64,000 nt of DNA from Micromonospora lupini. Lineage in GTDB: Bacteria; Actinomycetota; Actinomycetes; Mycobacteriales; Micromonosporaceae. The notes below the pieces were generated by a model. It was not told where the DNA came from. It did not search any database and worked only from the letters and a program-made list of their open reading frames with translations. How positions within the stretch are numbered: position 1 is the stretch's first letter; every line of letters begins with the position of its first letter. The DNA lies in contig NZ_JAPENL010000003.1 of the NCBI RefSeq assembly GCF_026342015.1, positions 992,001 to 1,056,000 on the forward strand, read 5' to 3'. The translations under genes and the position numbers were made by a program. Below are positions 52,555-61,109 of the stretch, in pieces.

Positions 52555-53025
52555 ATGGCGTCGCCGAGACTCGAGGACGATCCGCTGGCCGGGCACCCCG
52601 ACAGGTTGCGCCCGCTGACCGGCGAGCTGGTCACCGCGGTGCTCGCCGCGCGTGGCCTGTCGGTCGGCCGCGCCGTGAACGGTGACCTCCTGGGTCGCTT
52701 CGACGACAACCTCATCTGGTTCCTGCGTCTCGGGGGCGCCGGCGAGGTGCTCCAGGTCCGCACGATGGTCGCGCCCGCCTTCGGGATCGAGCAGGTGCCC
52801 GCCCTGTACGCCTTCTGCAACGCATGGAACCACGACCGGCTCTGGCCGAAGGCGTTCGTGCACGTCGACGACGGCGGCGAGGCCCGGATCTACGGTGAGG
52901 TGATCACCGACCTGGAGCGCGGGGTCACACCACACCAGCTCGACCAACTGCTCGACTGTGGCATCACTGCCGGCTGCCAGCTCGGCGTCGCCGTCGGCCG
53001 GCTGCCCGGAGCGGTGTCGGCGTGA
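52555..53025 (+). CDS. YbjN domain protein (single domain)
   Basis: 156 residues forming one YbjN domain, a fold related to type III secretion chaperones. Key motifs are LIWFLRLGGAGEVLQVRTMV, ALYAFCNAWNHDRLWPKAFV, IYGEVITDLERGVTPHQLDQ. The motif FCNAWNHDR recurs in the next gene. The function is unknown in actinobacteria. The GTG of the next gene overlaps this stop by 4 bases, so the two are translated together. It is divergent from ftsK. Confidence 0.88.
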   Translation: MASPRLEDDPLAGHPDRLRPLTGELVTAVLAARGLSVGRAVNGDLLGRFDDNLIWFLRLGGAGEVLQVRTMVAPAFGIEQVPALYAFCNAWNHDRLWPKAFVHVDDGGEARIYGEVITDLERGVTPHQLDQLLDCGITAGCQLGVAVGRLPGAVSA

Positions 53026-54719
53026 CCGGGCGGGAGGAGGCGACGGGCAGCCGCACCGACCGGGCGGACGGCACCTCCGATGGTGGGGCCGCAGGCCAGA
53101 GCAGCGCGGCGCTGGTGGCCGCGCTGGCCGACGCGCGGGACCTGCCCGACGCGCCGGGTCGGCTGGTCGCCCTGGAACGGGTCGCCGAGCGGGCCGACGC
53201 CGCCGGGGACGTCCGGTCCGCGGTGGACGCCCGGTTCGCCCTGATCGAGGCGTACCTGCTGCACGGCGAGCGGTGGCGACTGATCGAGCCGCTGCGACGC
53301 TGCCGGGCCGCCGCCGACAGGTGGCCCACGCTGCTGACCGACGCCGAGGCCGAGCTGCTGCTGCGCTACCAGCGGTACGCGGTGGAGGCGTTGCTCGGGA
53401 CTCCCCGTGTCGGGCTGGACCAGACCCGACTCCTGCTTGACGACCTGGCCCACCGGGTGGGGGCCGACGGACCCGACGCGCCGACGGTCGCCGAGCTGCG
53501 CTGCCGGGTCGCCGACCACCTCGGCGACGAGCCCACCGCCCGGCACTTCTACCAGGCGTGGGCGGGCACTCGTCCCGGGCCTGCCGGTGGGTGCCCGGGC
53601 TGCGCACCGGCCCGGCGCGCGGAGCTGCTCGCCGGCTGGGGCGAGTGGCAGGCCGCCCGCACCGAGCTGGAGGCGTCCGGCCCCGAGGCTCAGGAGTGCA
53701 CCGACCAGCCCGAGCGGGCGCTGGTCGCCGCGCTGCTGCCGCTGTTGCGGGTCGGCGAGCCCGAGCAGGCCGCGACGGCGCACGTGCGGGCGTACCGGCG
53801 GCACCGTCGCGAGCGTTCCGCCTTCCCGTACCTGGCCACGCACCTGCGGTTCTGCGCGCTCGGCGGGCACCTGGAACGTGGGCTGGCCATCCTGACCGAG
53901 CAGCTGCCCCGACTGGACCGGCCCACCGACGACCTCGCCGCGATGGAGTTCGCCGCCGCCGGGGCGCTGGTCTGCGCGCTGGCCGACGAGGCGGGGCTGG
54001 GCGACCGGACGGTGCACCGCCCGGCGTACGCCGAGCGCCCGGCCACCGAGCTGGACGCTGCCGCCCTCGGCGCGCTGCTGCTCGGCCTCGCCACCGACCT
54101 GGCGGGCAGCTTCGACGCCCGCAACGGCACCGGTCACCAGTCCGGTCGGATGGCGGCCTGGCTGGCCGAGCGCCCGTCCGCGGCGGCGGTGCCACTGCCC
54201 GCCGACGACGACCCCGGCGACGAGGCCGGCGCGGACGAGGCCGGCGGGGACCGCTCCGGCCCCGAGACGGGCGCTGCCGACGCTGAGGCCGGCGCGGACA
54301 CAGCGTCCGAGCAGGAGGTGATGGCGCTCACCATCGACATGATCACCTCGACTCTGGACCGGCGCGGCGACAGGTACCTGGTCGACGACGACGGCACCGT
54401 GGTCGGCCGGTGGGGTGCCGCGGTGATCCAGTTCCGCCGGGCCGGCGAACGCGGCGAGGTGCTGCACACCAGGGCCATGGCCGCGCGCCGGCTGCCGCCC
54501 GCGCGCCGCGCCGAGGCGTACGCCTTCTGCAACGCCTGGAACCACGACCGGCTGCTGCCCAAGGCGTACGCGCACGACCTCGACACGGAGATCGTGCTCG
54601 CCGGGGACGTGGCGACCGACCTGACCCACGGAGTGGCGCCGGCACAACTGCTGGTGCTTGTGGACGCCGCGATCGCCACCGGCGTCGCGTACGCCGAAGC
54701 GGTTGCCGACCTGCCCTGA
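53022..54719 (+). CDS. TPR-like protein with C-terminal YbjN domain
   Basis: 565 residues. About 20-400 is an all-helical region that reads as degenerate TPR repeats (LERVAERADAAGDVRSAVDA, LLLRYQRYAVEALLGTPRVG). An acidic Asp/Glu/Ala linker spans about 395-430, followed by a YbjN domain at 435-565 with VIQFRRAGERGEVLHTRAMA, AYAFCNAWNHDRLLPKAYAH and AGDVATDLTHGVAPAQLLVL. It probably pairs with the single-domain YbjN protein encoded just upstream, since the overlap GTGA ties their translation. A CPGC pair near 185 may bind metal. No catalytic function is visible. Confidence 0.82.
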   Translation: MTGREEATGSRTDRADGTSDGGAAGQSSAALVAALADARDLPDAPGRLVALERVAERADAAGDVRSAVDARFALIEAYLLHGERWRLIEPLRRCRAAADRWPTLLTDAEAELLLRYQRYAVEALLGTPRVGLDQTRLLLDDLAHRVGADGPDAPTVAELRCRVADHLGDEPTARHFYQAWAGTRPGPAGGCPGCAPARRAELLAGWGEWQAARTELEASGPEAQECTDQPERALVAALLPLLRVGEPEQAATAHVRAYRRHRRERSAFPYLATHLRFCALGGHLERGLAILTEQLPRLDRPTDDLAAMEFAAAGALVCALADEAGLGDRTVHRPAYAERPATELDAAALGALLLGLATDLAGSFDARNGTGHQSGRMAAWLAERPSAAAVPLPADDDPGDEAGADEAGGDRSGPETGAADAEAGADTASEQEVMALTIDMITSTLDRRGDRYLVDDDGTVVGRWGAAVIQFRRAGERGEVLHTRAMAARRLPPARRAEAYAFCNAWNHDRLLPKAYAHDLDTEIVLAGDVATDLTHGVAPAQLLVLVDAAIATGVAYAEAVADLP

Positions 54720-54741
54720 CCGCCAGGCGGCCGATACGGCG

Positions 54742-54773
54742 ACGCCGGTCCACCCGAGCGGGTGGACCGGCGT
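54742..54773. terminator. Hairpin terminator between the YbjN operon and rnj
   Basis: Perfect 14-bp stem (54742-54755 with 54760-54773) and a GAGC loop, directly between convergent genes, 22 bases after one stop and 13 bases before the other. It has no T-run. Confidence 0.85.
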
Positions 54774-54786
54774 CAGCGCGACGTGC

Positions 54787-56475
54787 TCAGACCTCGACGA
54801 CTGTGGGCACGATCATGGGCCGCCGCCGGTACGCGTCGTTGACCCACCGCCCCACTGTCCGCCGGACGATCTGCTGAAGCTGGTGCGGGTCGGTGATCCC
54901 GTCCGCGGCTGCCCGGTTGAGCGCCTCGGTGACCAGGGGGATCACCGGGTTGAACGCCTCCGGATCCTCGGAGAAGCCCTTCGCGGACAGCGTCGGGCCG
55001 GCGACGACCTTTCCGGTGACCGAGTCGACGACAACTGTGGTGGCGATGAAACCGCCGTCGCCGAGGATTCGCCGTTCGGTGAGCAGCGACTCGCTGACGT
55101 CGCCGACGGCGAGGCCGTCGACGTAGACGTACCGGCTCTTCACGTGCCCCACGAGACTGGCGCGGCCCTCGACGAGGTCGACCACGTCGCCGTCCTCGCA
55201 GATCACCACCCGGTCGGCGGCCACCCCGGACTCGATGCCGAGGCGGGCGTGGGCGCGCAGGTGCCGCCACTCCCCGTGTACGGGCATCAGGTTGCTGGGC
55301 CGGACCACGTTGAGCAGGTACAGCAGTTCACCGGCCGGCGCGTGCCCGGAGACGTGCACCTTCGCGACGTCCTTGTGCACGACCACCGCGCCGGCCCGGG
55401 CGAGCCGGTTGATGACCCGGTACACCGAGGTCTCGTTGCCCGGCACCAGCGAGGACGCCAGCACGACCGTGTCGCCGGGTGCGATGGTGATGTGCCGGTG
55501 GTCGCCGCTTGCCATCCGGCCCAGCGCGCTCATCGGCTCACCCTGCGAACCCGTGGACATCAGCACGATCTGCTCCGGCGGCAGCGTGGTCGCCTCCTCG
55601 ATGCCGACGACCAGGCCGGCCGGGATGTTGAGCAGGCCGAGATCCCGCGCGATGCCCATGTTGCGCACCATGGACCGGCCGATCAGCGCGACCTTGCGGC
55701 CGTGCTCGGCGGCGGAGTCGAACACCTGCTGCACCCGGTGCACGTGCGAGGCGAACGAGGCCACGATGATGCGGCCCTTGGCCTTCGCGAAGATCGAGTC
55801 GAGCACCGGCCCGATCTCCCGCTCCGGGGTGACGAAGCCGGGGATCTCCGCGTTTGTGGAGTCGGACAGCAGCAGGTCGACGCCCTCGGCGCCGAGCCGG
55901 GCGAAACCGGCCAGGTCGGTGATCCGGCCGTCCAGCGGGAGCTGGTCCATCTTGAAGTCGCCGGTGTGCAGCACCAGGCCGGCCGGGGTGCGGATGGCCA
56001 CCGCGAGCGCGTCCGGGATGGAGTGGTTGACAGCGAAGAACTCACACTCGAACGGGCCGAGGCGCTCCCGGCCGCCCTCGCGCACGGTGAGCGTGTACGG
56101 CTGGATCCGCCGCTCGGCCAGCTTCGCCTCGACCAGGGCGAGGGTGAACTGTGAGCCGACCAGCGGGATGTCGGGCTTGTGGGCGAGCAGGTACGGCACC
56201 GCGCCGATGTGGTCCTCGTGACCGTGGGTCAGCACGATCGCCTGGACGTCGGCAAGCCGGTCCAGGATCGGACCGAAGTCGGGCAGGATCAGGTCCACAC
56301 CCGGCTGCTCGACGTCGGGGAACAGGACCCCGCAGTCGACGATCAGCAACTTGCCGTCGTACTCGAAGACGGTCATGTTCCGACCGATGGCGCCGAGCCC
56401 GCCGAGCGGGATGATCCGCAGGCCACCTTCCGGCAGCGGCGGGGGTAGCTCCGCCTCGATGTGCGCCTCGGTCAC
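54787..56475 (-). CDS. rnj: Ribonuclease J
   Basis: Metallo-beta-lactamase/beta-CASP ribonuclease with 5'-3' exo- and endonuclease activity, 562 residues. The zinc motif LTHGHEDHIGAVPYLLA is near residue 80, and later ligands are in FAVNHSIPDA, LHTGDFKMD, LSDSTNAEIPG and HVSGHAPAGEL. The C-terminal domain ends MIVPTVVEV. It is the homologue of Rv2752c, beside dapA as in mycobacteria. With RNase Y also in the window, both main gram-positive-type decay enzymes are encoded here. Confidence 0.96.
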   Translation of the reverse strand: MTEAHIEAELPPPLPEGGLRIIPLGGLGAIGRNMTVFEYDGKLLIVDCGVLFPDVEQPGVDLILPDFGPILDRLADVQAIVLTHGHEDHIGAVPYLLAHKPDIPLVGSQFTLALVEAKLAERRIQPYTLTVREGGRERLGPFECEFFAVNHSIPDALAVAIRTPAGLVLHTGDFKMDQLPLDGRITDLAGFARLGAEGVDLLLSDSTNAEIPGFVTPEREIGPVLDSIFAKAKGRIIVASFASHVHRVQQVFDSAAEHGRKVALIGRSMVRNMGIARDLGLLNIPAGLVVGIEEATTLPPEQIVLMSTGSQGEPMSALGRMASGDHRHITIAPGDTVVLASSLVPGNETSVYRVINRLARAGAVVVHKDVAKVHVSGHAPAGELLYLLNVVRPSNLMPVHGEWRHLRAHARLGIESGVAADRVVICEDGDVVDLVEGRASLVGHVKSRYVYVDGLAVGDVSESLLTERRILGDGGFIATTVVVDSVTGKVVAGPTLSAKGFSEDPEAFNPVIPLVTEALNRAAADGITDPHQLQQIVRRTVGRWVNDAYRRRPMIVPTVVEV

Positions 56476-56527
56476 GCGTCCACCTCATTCTGCGACGCCG
56501 TCACTCGGCGCCCATCGTGTCGTTCGA

Positions 56528-57454
56528 TCATTCGGGCAGCTCCAGGCCCGCTGCCGCGAAGTCCGCGCGCAGCTGGGCGATCTCGTCGTCGGTGGCGTCC
56601 ACGAGCGGGGGTCGCACCGGGCCGGCCGGCAGGCCCAGCGAGGCCAGGCCCGCCTTCACCAGGATGGTGCCCTGCGTGCGGAAGATGCCGGTGAACAGCG
56701 GCAGCAGCCGCCGGTGCAGGGCAAGCGCGGCAGGCATGTCCCCCGCGTCGTACGCCTCGATCATCTCTGCGGTCAGCGCCCCGGTGAAGTGCGTCGAGGT
56801 GCCGACCACGCCCACGCAACCGACTGCCAGCGCCGGCAGGGTCAGCGCGTCCTCGCCGCTGTAGAAGGCGAGGCCGGTCCGGCTGGTCACCCAGCTGGTG
56901 GCGGTCAGGTCACCCTTGGCGTCCTTGACCGCGACGATCCGGCCGTGGTCGGCGAGCCGGACCAGGGTCTCGGTGTCGATCGGCACTCCGGAGCGGTGCG
57001 GGATGTCGTACAGCATCACCGGCAGTCCGCTGGCGTCGGCCACGGCGGTGAAGTGCCGCAGCAGACCGCTCTGCGGCGGCTTGTTGTAGTACGGGGTGAC
57101 CACGAGCAGGCCGTGCGCGCCGGCCTTCTCGGCGGCGGCGGCAAGCTCGATGGTGTGCCGGGTGTCGTTGGTGCCGATCCCGGCGACGACCCTGGCCCGG
57201 TCACCGACGGCCTCCACCACTGCCCGGATCAGGCGTTCCTTCTCCGCGTCGGTGGTGGTCGGCGACTCGCCGGTGGTGCCGTTGACCACCAGCGCGTCGT
57301 TGCCCTGCTCGTCGACCAGGTGGCTCGCCAGCCGGGTGGCGCCGTCGAGGTCGAGCGAGCCGTCGGACGTGAACGGGCTCACCATGGCCGTGAGCACCCG
57401 GCCGAAGGGGCGGGACACCGGTCGGGCCGCGGCGTCGGGGTGGTCGTGCGTCAT
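56528..57454 (-). CDS. dapA: DapA, 4-hydroxy-tetrahydrodipicolinate synthase
   Basis: First committed step of lysine and diaminopimelate synthesis: condenses pyruvate with aspartate semialdehyde. 308 residues. TIM-barrel motifs are NGTTGESPTTTDAEKERLI, TNDTRHTIELA, TPYYNKPPQSGLLRHFTAVA with the catalytic Tyr, and VAVKDAKGDL with the Schiff-base Lys. ATG 57452-57454 is preferred; an upstream extension is not homologous. Just after rnj and thyX, as in M. tuberculosis (Rv2753c). Confidence 0.95.
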   Translation of the reverse strand: MTHDHPDAAARPVSRPFGRVLTAMVSPFTSDGSLDLDGATRLASHLVDEQGNDALVVNGTTGESPTTTDAEKERLIRAVVEAVGDRARVVAGIGTNDTRHTIELAAAAEKAGAHGLLVVTPYYNKPPQSGLLRHFTAVADASGLPVMLYDIPHRSGVPIDTETLVRLADHGRIVAVKDAKGDLTATSWVTSRTGLAFYSGEDALTLPALAVGCVGVVGTSTHFTGALTAEMIEAYDAGDMPAALALHRRLLPLFTGIFRTQGTILVKAGLASLGLPAGPVRPPLVDATDDEIAQLRADFAAAGLELPE

Positions 57455-57501
57455 ACCCTCCAACCTAGCGGACGACCAGCCGGAGCCCGCCGGGGAAGGG
57501 C

Positions 57502-58251
57502 TCAGGACGCCTCGTGCGGGCTGGCCGCCACCTCGGTGCCGTCCGGCAGCGTGGAGATCACGAAGTCGGCGAAGACGTTCGGCGCCACCGTCTGGAGCTG
57601 GCGCAGGCACTCCACGGCCAGCTCACGGATCTCCACGTCGGCGTACTCGGTGGCCCGCATCGCGACGAAGTGCCGCCACGCCCGGTAGTTGCCGGTGACC
57701 ACGATCCGGGTCTCGGTCGCGTTGGGCAGCACCGCGCGGGCCGCCTGCCGGGCCTGCTTGCGACGCAACGTCGGGTTCGGCTCGTCGGAGAAGCGCTGCT
57801 CGAGCCCCTCCAGCAACTCGGTGTACGCCCGCACGCTCGCTTCGGCGGCCTCGGTGAAGCGCTTGTGCAGCTCGGGGTCCTCGGCGATGACCGCCGGCTC
57901 GACCATTGCCGCGTCCCGCTCGGGGACGTAGCGCTGCGAGAGCTGGGAGTACGAGAAGTGCCGGTGCCGGATCAGCTCGTGGGTGAAGGAGCGGGAGACC
58001 CCGGTGAAGTAGAAGGTGACCGAGCCGTGCTCAAGCACGCTCAGGTGGCCGACGTCGAGGATGTGCGCGAGGTAGCCGGCGTTGGTGGCGGTCGCCGGGT
58101 TCGGCTTCTTCCACGACTGGTAGCAGGCCCGCCCGGCGAACTCGGCGAGCGCCTGGCCACCCTCGGCGTCGGTCGACCACGGCACGTCGTCCGGGGCCGC
58201 GAACTGGGTCCACGCGATCAACTTGACCTGGGGCTGCACCATCTCCGGCAT
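57502..58251 (-). CDS. thyX: ThyX, FAD-dependent thymidylate synthase
   Basis: Makes dTMP from dUMP using FADH2, methylenetetrahydrofolate and NADPH. 249 residues. The defining motif RHRHFSYSQLSQRY lies at 95-108. VGHLSVLEHGSVTFYFTGVS, the ARAVLPNATETRIVVTGNYR region and FVAMRATEYADVEIRELA are also typical. Start ATG 58249-58251; ATG 58240-58242 three codons on is equally possible. It sits with dapA and rnj as in Rv2754c-Rv2752c. Confidence 0.95.
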   Translation of the reverse strand: MPEMVQPQVKLIAWTQFAAPDDVPWSTDAEGGQALAEFAGRACYQSWKKPNPATATNAGYLAHILDVGHLSVLEHGSVTFYFTGVSRSFTHELIRHRHFSYSQLSQRYVPERDAAMVEPAVIAEDPELHKRFTEAAEASVRAYTELLEGLEQRFSDEPNPTLRRKQARQAARAVLPNATETRIVVTGNYRAWRHFVAMRATEYADVEIRELAVECLRQLQTVAPNVFADFVISTLPDGTEVAASPHEAS

Positions 58252-58670
58252 GCCAGCGACTGTAGTGGCGCGGCGCCTGCGCACCCAACTCAGGCGCGCC
58301 CCGTGCAATGTCGATCACTCGGGCGTCGTCGCCGGGCCCGGAACCAAGGGTCCTGGCCGCGCCCTTTGGAGCTGATGTCGTCTGCGACATCAGCCGCCGA
58401 CCGACGGCCAGCCCGAGTGACCGACCCCGCCCGACCGGAGGAACCGAGCCGCCCGACCGGAGGAACCGAGCCGCCCGACCGACCCGGCGTGCCCGACGGG
58501 CAACAGCCGCCCAGGTCGACTCGGCTGAGCGGAGGCGTGGCCGGCTCGTCGGCGAATGGCTCAGGACCAGGTACGTGATGTCGTCAACGACATCAGCTCG
58601 AAAGGGTCTGAACAGCAGGGGCCGACCACGCGCCGGACGCCTGCGCCGGTCCGAGGCGGGGCGCGGCGGG
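58252..58670. other. Intergenic region with a MITE-like inverted repeat
   Basis: About 420 bases without a supported gene between thyX and the DUF2752 gene. It contains a pair of inverted 31-base arms at 58362-58394 and 58575-58606 (see separate entry) and two tandem 22-base repeats between them. The rest holds the thyX promoter and nothing else I can recognise. Confidence 0.6.
58362..58606. repeat. MITE-like element with terminal inverted repeats
   Basis: The left end (58362-58394) and right end (58575-58606) are inverted copies that agree at about 27 of 32 positions; both contain GAGCTGATGTCGT. Each end is also a hairpin by itself (GCTGATGTCG/CGACATCAGC with a 4-base loop on the left; 9-bp stem on the right). 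The 180 bases between hold two tandem copies of a 22-base unit starting GCCCGACCGGAGGAACC at 58429 and 58451, plus a third partial copy. No reading frame or clear target duplication is visible. It could be a non-autonomous element or simply two similar hairpins. Confidence 0.5.
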
Positions 58671-59243
58671 TCAGACGTAGAGCGAGGTGAACGGCGCCCA
58701 GGGCAGGTTGCGCAGCACCGAGAACGCGAGCCACGCGCCCAGGAACCCGACGATGACCTTCGTGCTGATCCGCAGCTCGGGCAGCCGCCAGCCGAACGCC
58801 TGGTTGGCCGCCCAGGCCACGAAGAGGTACGCCAGGAAGGGCAGCGCGAAGACGAACAGGAAGTGGTGGCGGGCCGCGGCCGGCAGGTCGGCGTGCAGCA
58901 CGTACCAGAGCGCGCGGGTGCCGCCGCAGCCTGGGCAGTCGAGCCCGGTGGTCAGCTTGAGCAGGCAGGTCGGCGCGGCGTCCGGGTCGGTCTGGGTCGG
59001 GTTGCTCAGCAGCGCGTAGGCCATGCCGAGACCGACGCAGCCGACCGCGGCGAGCGGCCCCACCCAGCGCGGCGACCGCTCGTAGAGCCGCAGCACGACC
59101 CGGGTGAGCACGTCAGCCGGCACCTCCCGCGCGTAGTGCGTGAGCCGGTCGGGCTCGGGCTGCGGATAGCCGTAACCCTCAGGCGGGCTCGCCGGCCACC
59201 CGGTGGGCTGCGGCTGGTCGACCGGTCCGGGAGCGCTCGTCAC
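58671..59243 (-). CDS. DUF2752 membrane protein
   Basis: About 190 residues. The first 60 are Pro/Gly-rich and cytoplasmic. About three helices follow, and the signature TGLDCPGCGGTRALWYVLHA identifies DUF2752 (CPGCGGTR). The family is widespread and uncharacterised. GTG 59241-59243 leaves 4 bases after the stop of the YcaQ-like gene; GTG 59256-59258 would overlap it. The two are likely co-transcribed. Confidence 0.85.
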   Translation of the reverse strand: MTSAPGPVDQPQPTGWPASPPEGYGYPQPEPDRLTHYAREVPADVLTRVVLRLYERSPRWVGPLAAVGCVGLGMAYALLSNPTQTDPDAAPTCLLKLTTGLDCPGCGGTRALWYVLHADLPAAARHHFLFVFALPFLAYLFVAWAANQAFGWRLPELRISTKVIVGFLGAWLAFSVLRNLPWAPFTSLYV

Positions 59244-59247
59244 GCGC

Positions 59248-60477
59248 TCACGGTACACCGGACACGCCGGCCAACGCGGCGGTGAGCGGACCGGCCAGGT
59301 CGCCGGCCGCGGGGGGCGCCACCGCGTCCAGCCCGAGCCAGCCGGCGAGCCGGTACAGCTCGGCGGCGAGCGCGACGGCAGTCTCCCCCGGGTCGGCGCC
59401 GGGCTCGATCCAGGCGGCCGGAACCAGCAGCACCCCGGCCTTGCGGTCGGCCTTCAGGTCGACGCGGGCGGTGAACCGGTCGCCCTGCAGGAACGGCAGC
59501 ACGTAGTAGCCGTACACACGCTGTGGCGCCGGGACGTAGATCTCGATCCGGTAGCTGAAGTCGAACAGCCGCTCGGTGCGGGCCCGTTCCCAGACGAGTG
59601 GGTCGAAGGGGCTGACCAGGGTGTTGCCGCGAACCCACCGGGGCAGCCGGGCGGACGCGTGCAGCCAGGCCGGCTGCCGCCAGCCCGCCACGGTGACCGG
59701 CACCAGCTCGCCGGCCTCGGCAAGCTCCGCGACGGCCTGCCGGGCGCCGGCCAGTGGCAGCCGGAAGTAGTCGCGCAGCTCCGGTTCGGCGGCGACCCCG
59801 AGCGACCGCGCGGCGAGGGCCACCAGAGCCCGGTACGCCTCGGCGTCGCTCGGCGTGGGCATGGCAAGCACGGCCGGCGGAAGCACCCGCTCGGGCAGGT
59901 CGTAGCGGCGGGCGAAGGAGGTGCTGCGCTCGGCGGCGGTCACCTCGCCGGCCCAGAACAAGTACTCCAGCGCCCGCTTCACGGCCGACCAGTTCCATCC
60001 CCAGTTGCCGGTCTCCCGGGGTGCGTCGTGCTCGATCTCGGCGGCGGTCAACGGGCCCCGCGCGGCCACCTCGTCACGGACCCAGGCGACAAGCTCCGGC
60101 TGCTCCTGGGCGATGCGCCGCATGCCACCCCAGGATTCGCTGTGCGCGCGGGCCATCCGCCAGCGCAGCAGCGGGTGCAGCCCCACCGGCACCAGGGACG
60201 CCTCGTGGCCCCAGTACTCGAACAGCTCGCGGGGACGCCGGTAGGCGGCCTGGTCGAGAAGCGTGGTGGGGTACGGACCGAGCCGGCTGTAGAGCGGCAG
60301 GTAGTGCGCGCGCTGCAGCACGTTCACCGAGTCCATCTGGATCAACCCGACCCGGTCGAGGACCCGGCGCAGATGTCGACGCGTGGGCGCCCCGACCGGC
60401 GGCGGGTCGGCGAAGCCCTGGGCGGCGAGTGCCACCCGGCGGGCCTGGGCGAGTGAGAGTGATTCCGGTGCGGCCAT
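59248..60477 (-). CDS. YcaQ-family DNA glycosylase (winged-helix, crosslink repair type)
   Basis: 409 residues, HTH_42/AlkZ-like. Three winged-helix domains are followed by a C-terminal barrel. Motifs are RLRRVLDRVGLIQMDSVNVL-like RHLRRVLDRVGLIQMDSVNV, LFEYWGHEASLVPVGLHPLL, ALEYLFWAGEVTAAERSTSF, the LVSPFDPLVWERARTERLFDF block and YGYYVLPFLQGDRFTARVDL. Family members unhook interstrand crosslinks or excise bulky alkyl adducts, and in producers give self-resistance to DNA-alkylating antibiotics. No antibiotic genes are visible here. Start ATG 60475-60477. Confidence 0.9.
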   Translation of the reverse strand: MAAPESLSLAQARRVALAAQGFADPPPVGAPTRRHLRRVLDRVGLIQMDSVNVLQRAHYLPLYSRLGPYPTTLLDQAAYRRPRELFEYWGHEASLVPVGLHPLLRWRMARAHSESWGGMRRIAQEQPELVAWVRDEVAARGPLTAAEIEHDAPRETGNWGWNWSAVKRALEYLFWAGEVTAAERSTSFARRYDLPERVLPPAVLAMPTPSDAEAYRALVALAARSLGVAAEPELRDYFRLPLAGARQAVAELAEAGELVPVTVAGWRQPAWLHASARLPRWVRGNTLVSPFDPLVWERARTERLFDFSYRIEIYVPAPQRVYGYYVLPFLQGDRFTARVDLKADRKAGVLLVPAAWIEPGADPGETAVALAAELYRLAGWLGLDAVAPPAAGDLAGPLTAALAGVSGVP

Positions 60478-60557
60478 CGTCGGCGACGATAAATCATCGG
60501 TACGACGCCGGTGCGGGAAGCTGGACTCCGACCGCCACGGGGGCATAGAACGGTGCA

Positions 60558-61109
60558 ATGCTGACCATCCGCCGGGAGGAGCCGGACGACGCCGAGGCGG
60601 TCGCCCGGGTGCACGTGCACGGCTGGCAGTCGGGTTACGCCGGCGTCATGCCGGACGAGGTGCTCGATCGGCTCAACGTGGGGGCCTGGGCGCAGCGCCG
60701 CCGTGACGTGGGCACCGCCGACCCGGAGCACCCGTTCAGCACCCTGCTCGGTGAGGTGGACGGGCTGGTCGTCGGCTTCACCACGTTCGGGCCGTACCGC
60801 CGCAACCAGGACCGCGACGACCTGGACCCGACCGTCGGCGAGGTGCTGGCGCTCTACGTCGAGCCGGCGTTCTGGGGTGACGGGACGGCCGCCGCGCTGC
60901 TCGCCGCCGCCCGCGTCGGGCTCAGCGAGCGGGGCTGGACCGGCTACCGGCTGTGGGTGCTGGCGGACAACGGACGGGCCCGCCGGTTCTACGAACGGGC
61001 CGGGCTGTCACCTGACGGTGAGCGGTCGACCTACCAGGTGCCGCTCGCCGGCGGGCGCGGGCCGGTCGGGCTGGTCGAGCTGCGGTACGCCGGCCGCCTC
61101 GACGACTGA
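60558..61109 (+). CDS. GNAT-family N-acetyltransferase
   Basis: 183 residues, a single GNAT domain. It starts MLTIRREEPDDAEAVARVHV, with the acetyl-CoA motif VGEVLALYVEPAFWGDGTAAAL and the helix GYRLWVLADNGRARRFYERAGL. Similarity is to general cytosolic acetyltransferases; the acceptor is unknown. It is divergent from the YcaQ gene and convergent with the GT87 gene, whose 3' end it overlaps by about 100 bases. Confidence 0.88.
   Translation: MLTIRREEPDDAEAVARVHVHGWQSGYAGVMPDEVLDRLNVGAWAQRRRDVGTADPEHPFSTLLGEVDGLVVGFTTFGPYRRNQDRDDLDPTVGEVLALYVEPAFWGDGTAAALLAAARVGLSERGWTGYRLWVLADNGRARRFYERAGLSPDGERSTYQVPLAGGRGPVGLVELRYAGRLDD

Noticed and set aside
59248..60477. YcaQ-like glycosylase as a self-resistance gene of an antibiotic cluster
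   Set aside because: No biosynthetic genes (PKS, NRPS or similar) are found around it; it looks like a housekeeping repair gene here.
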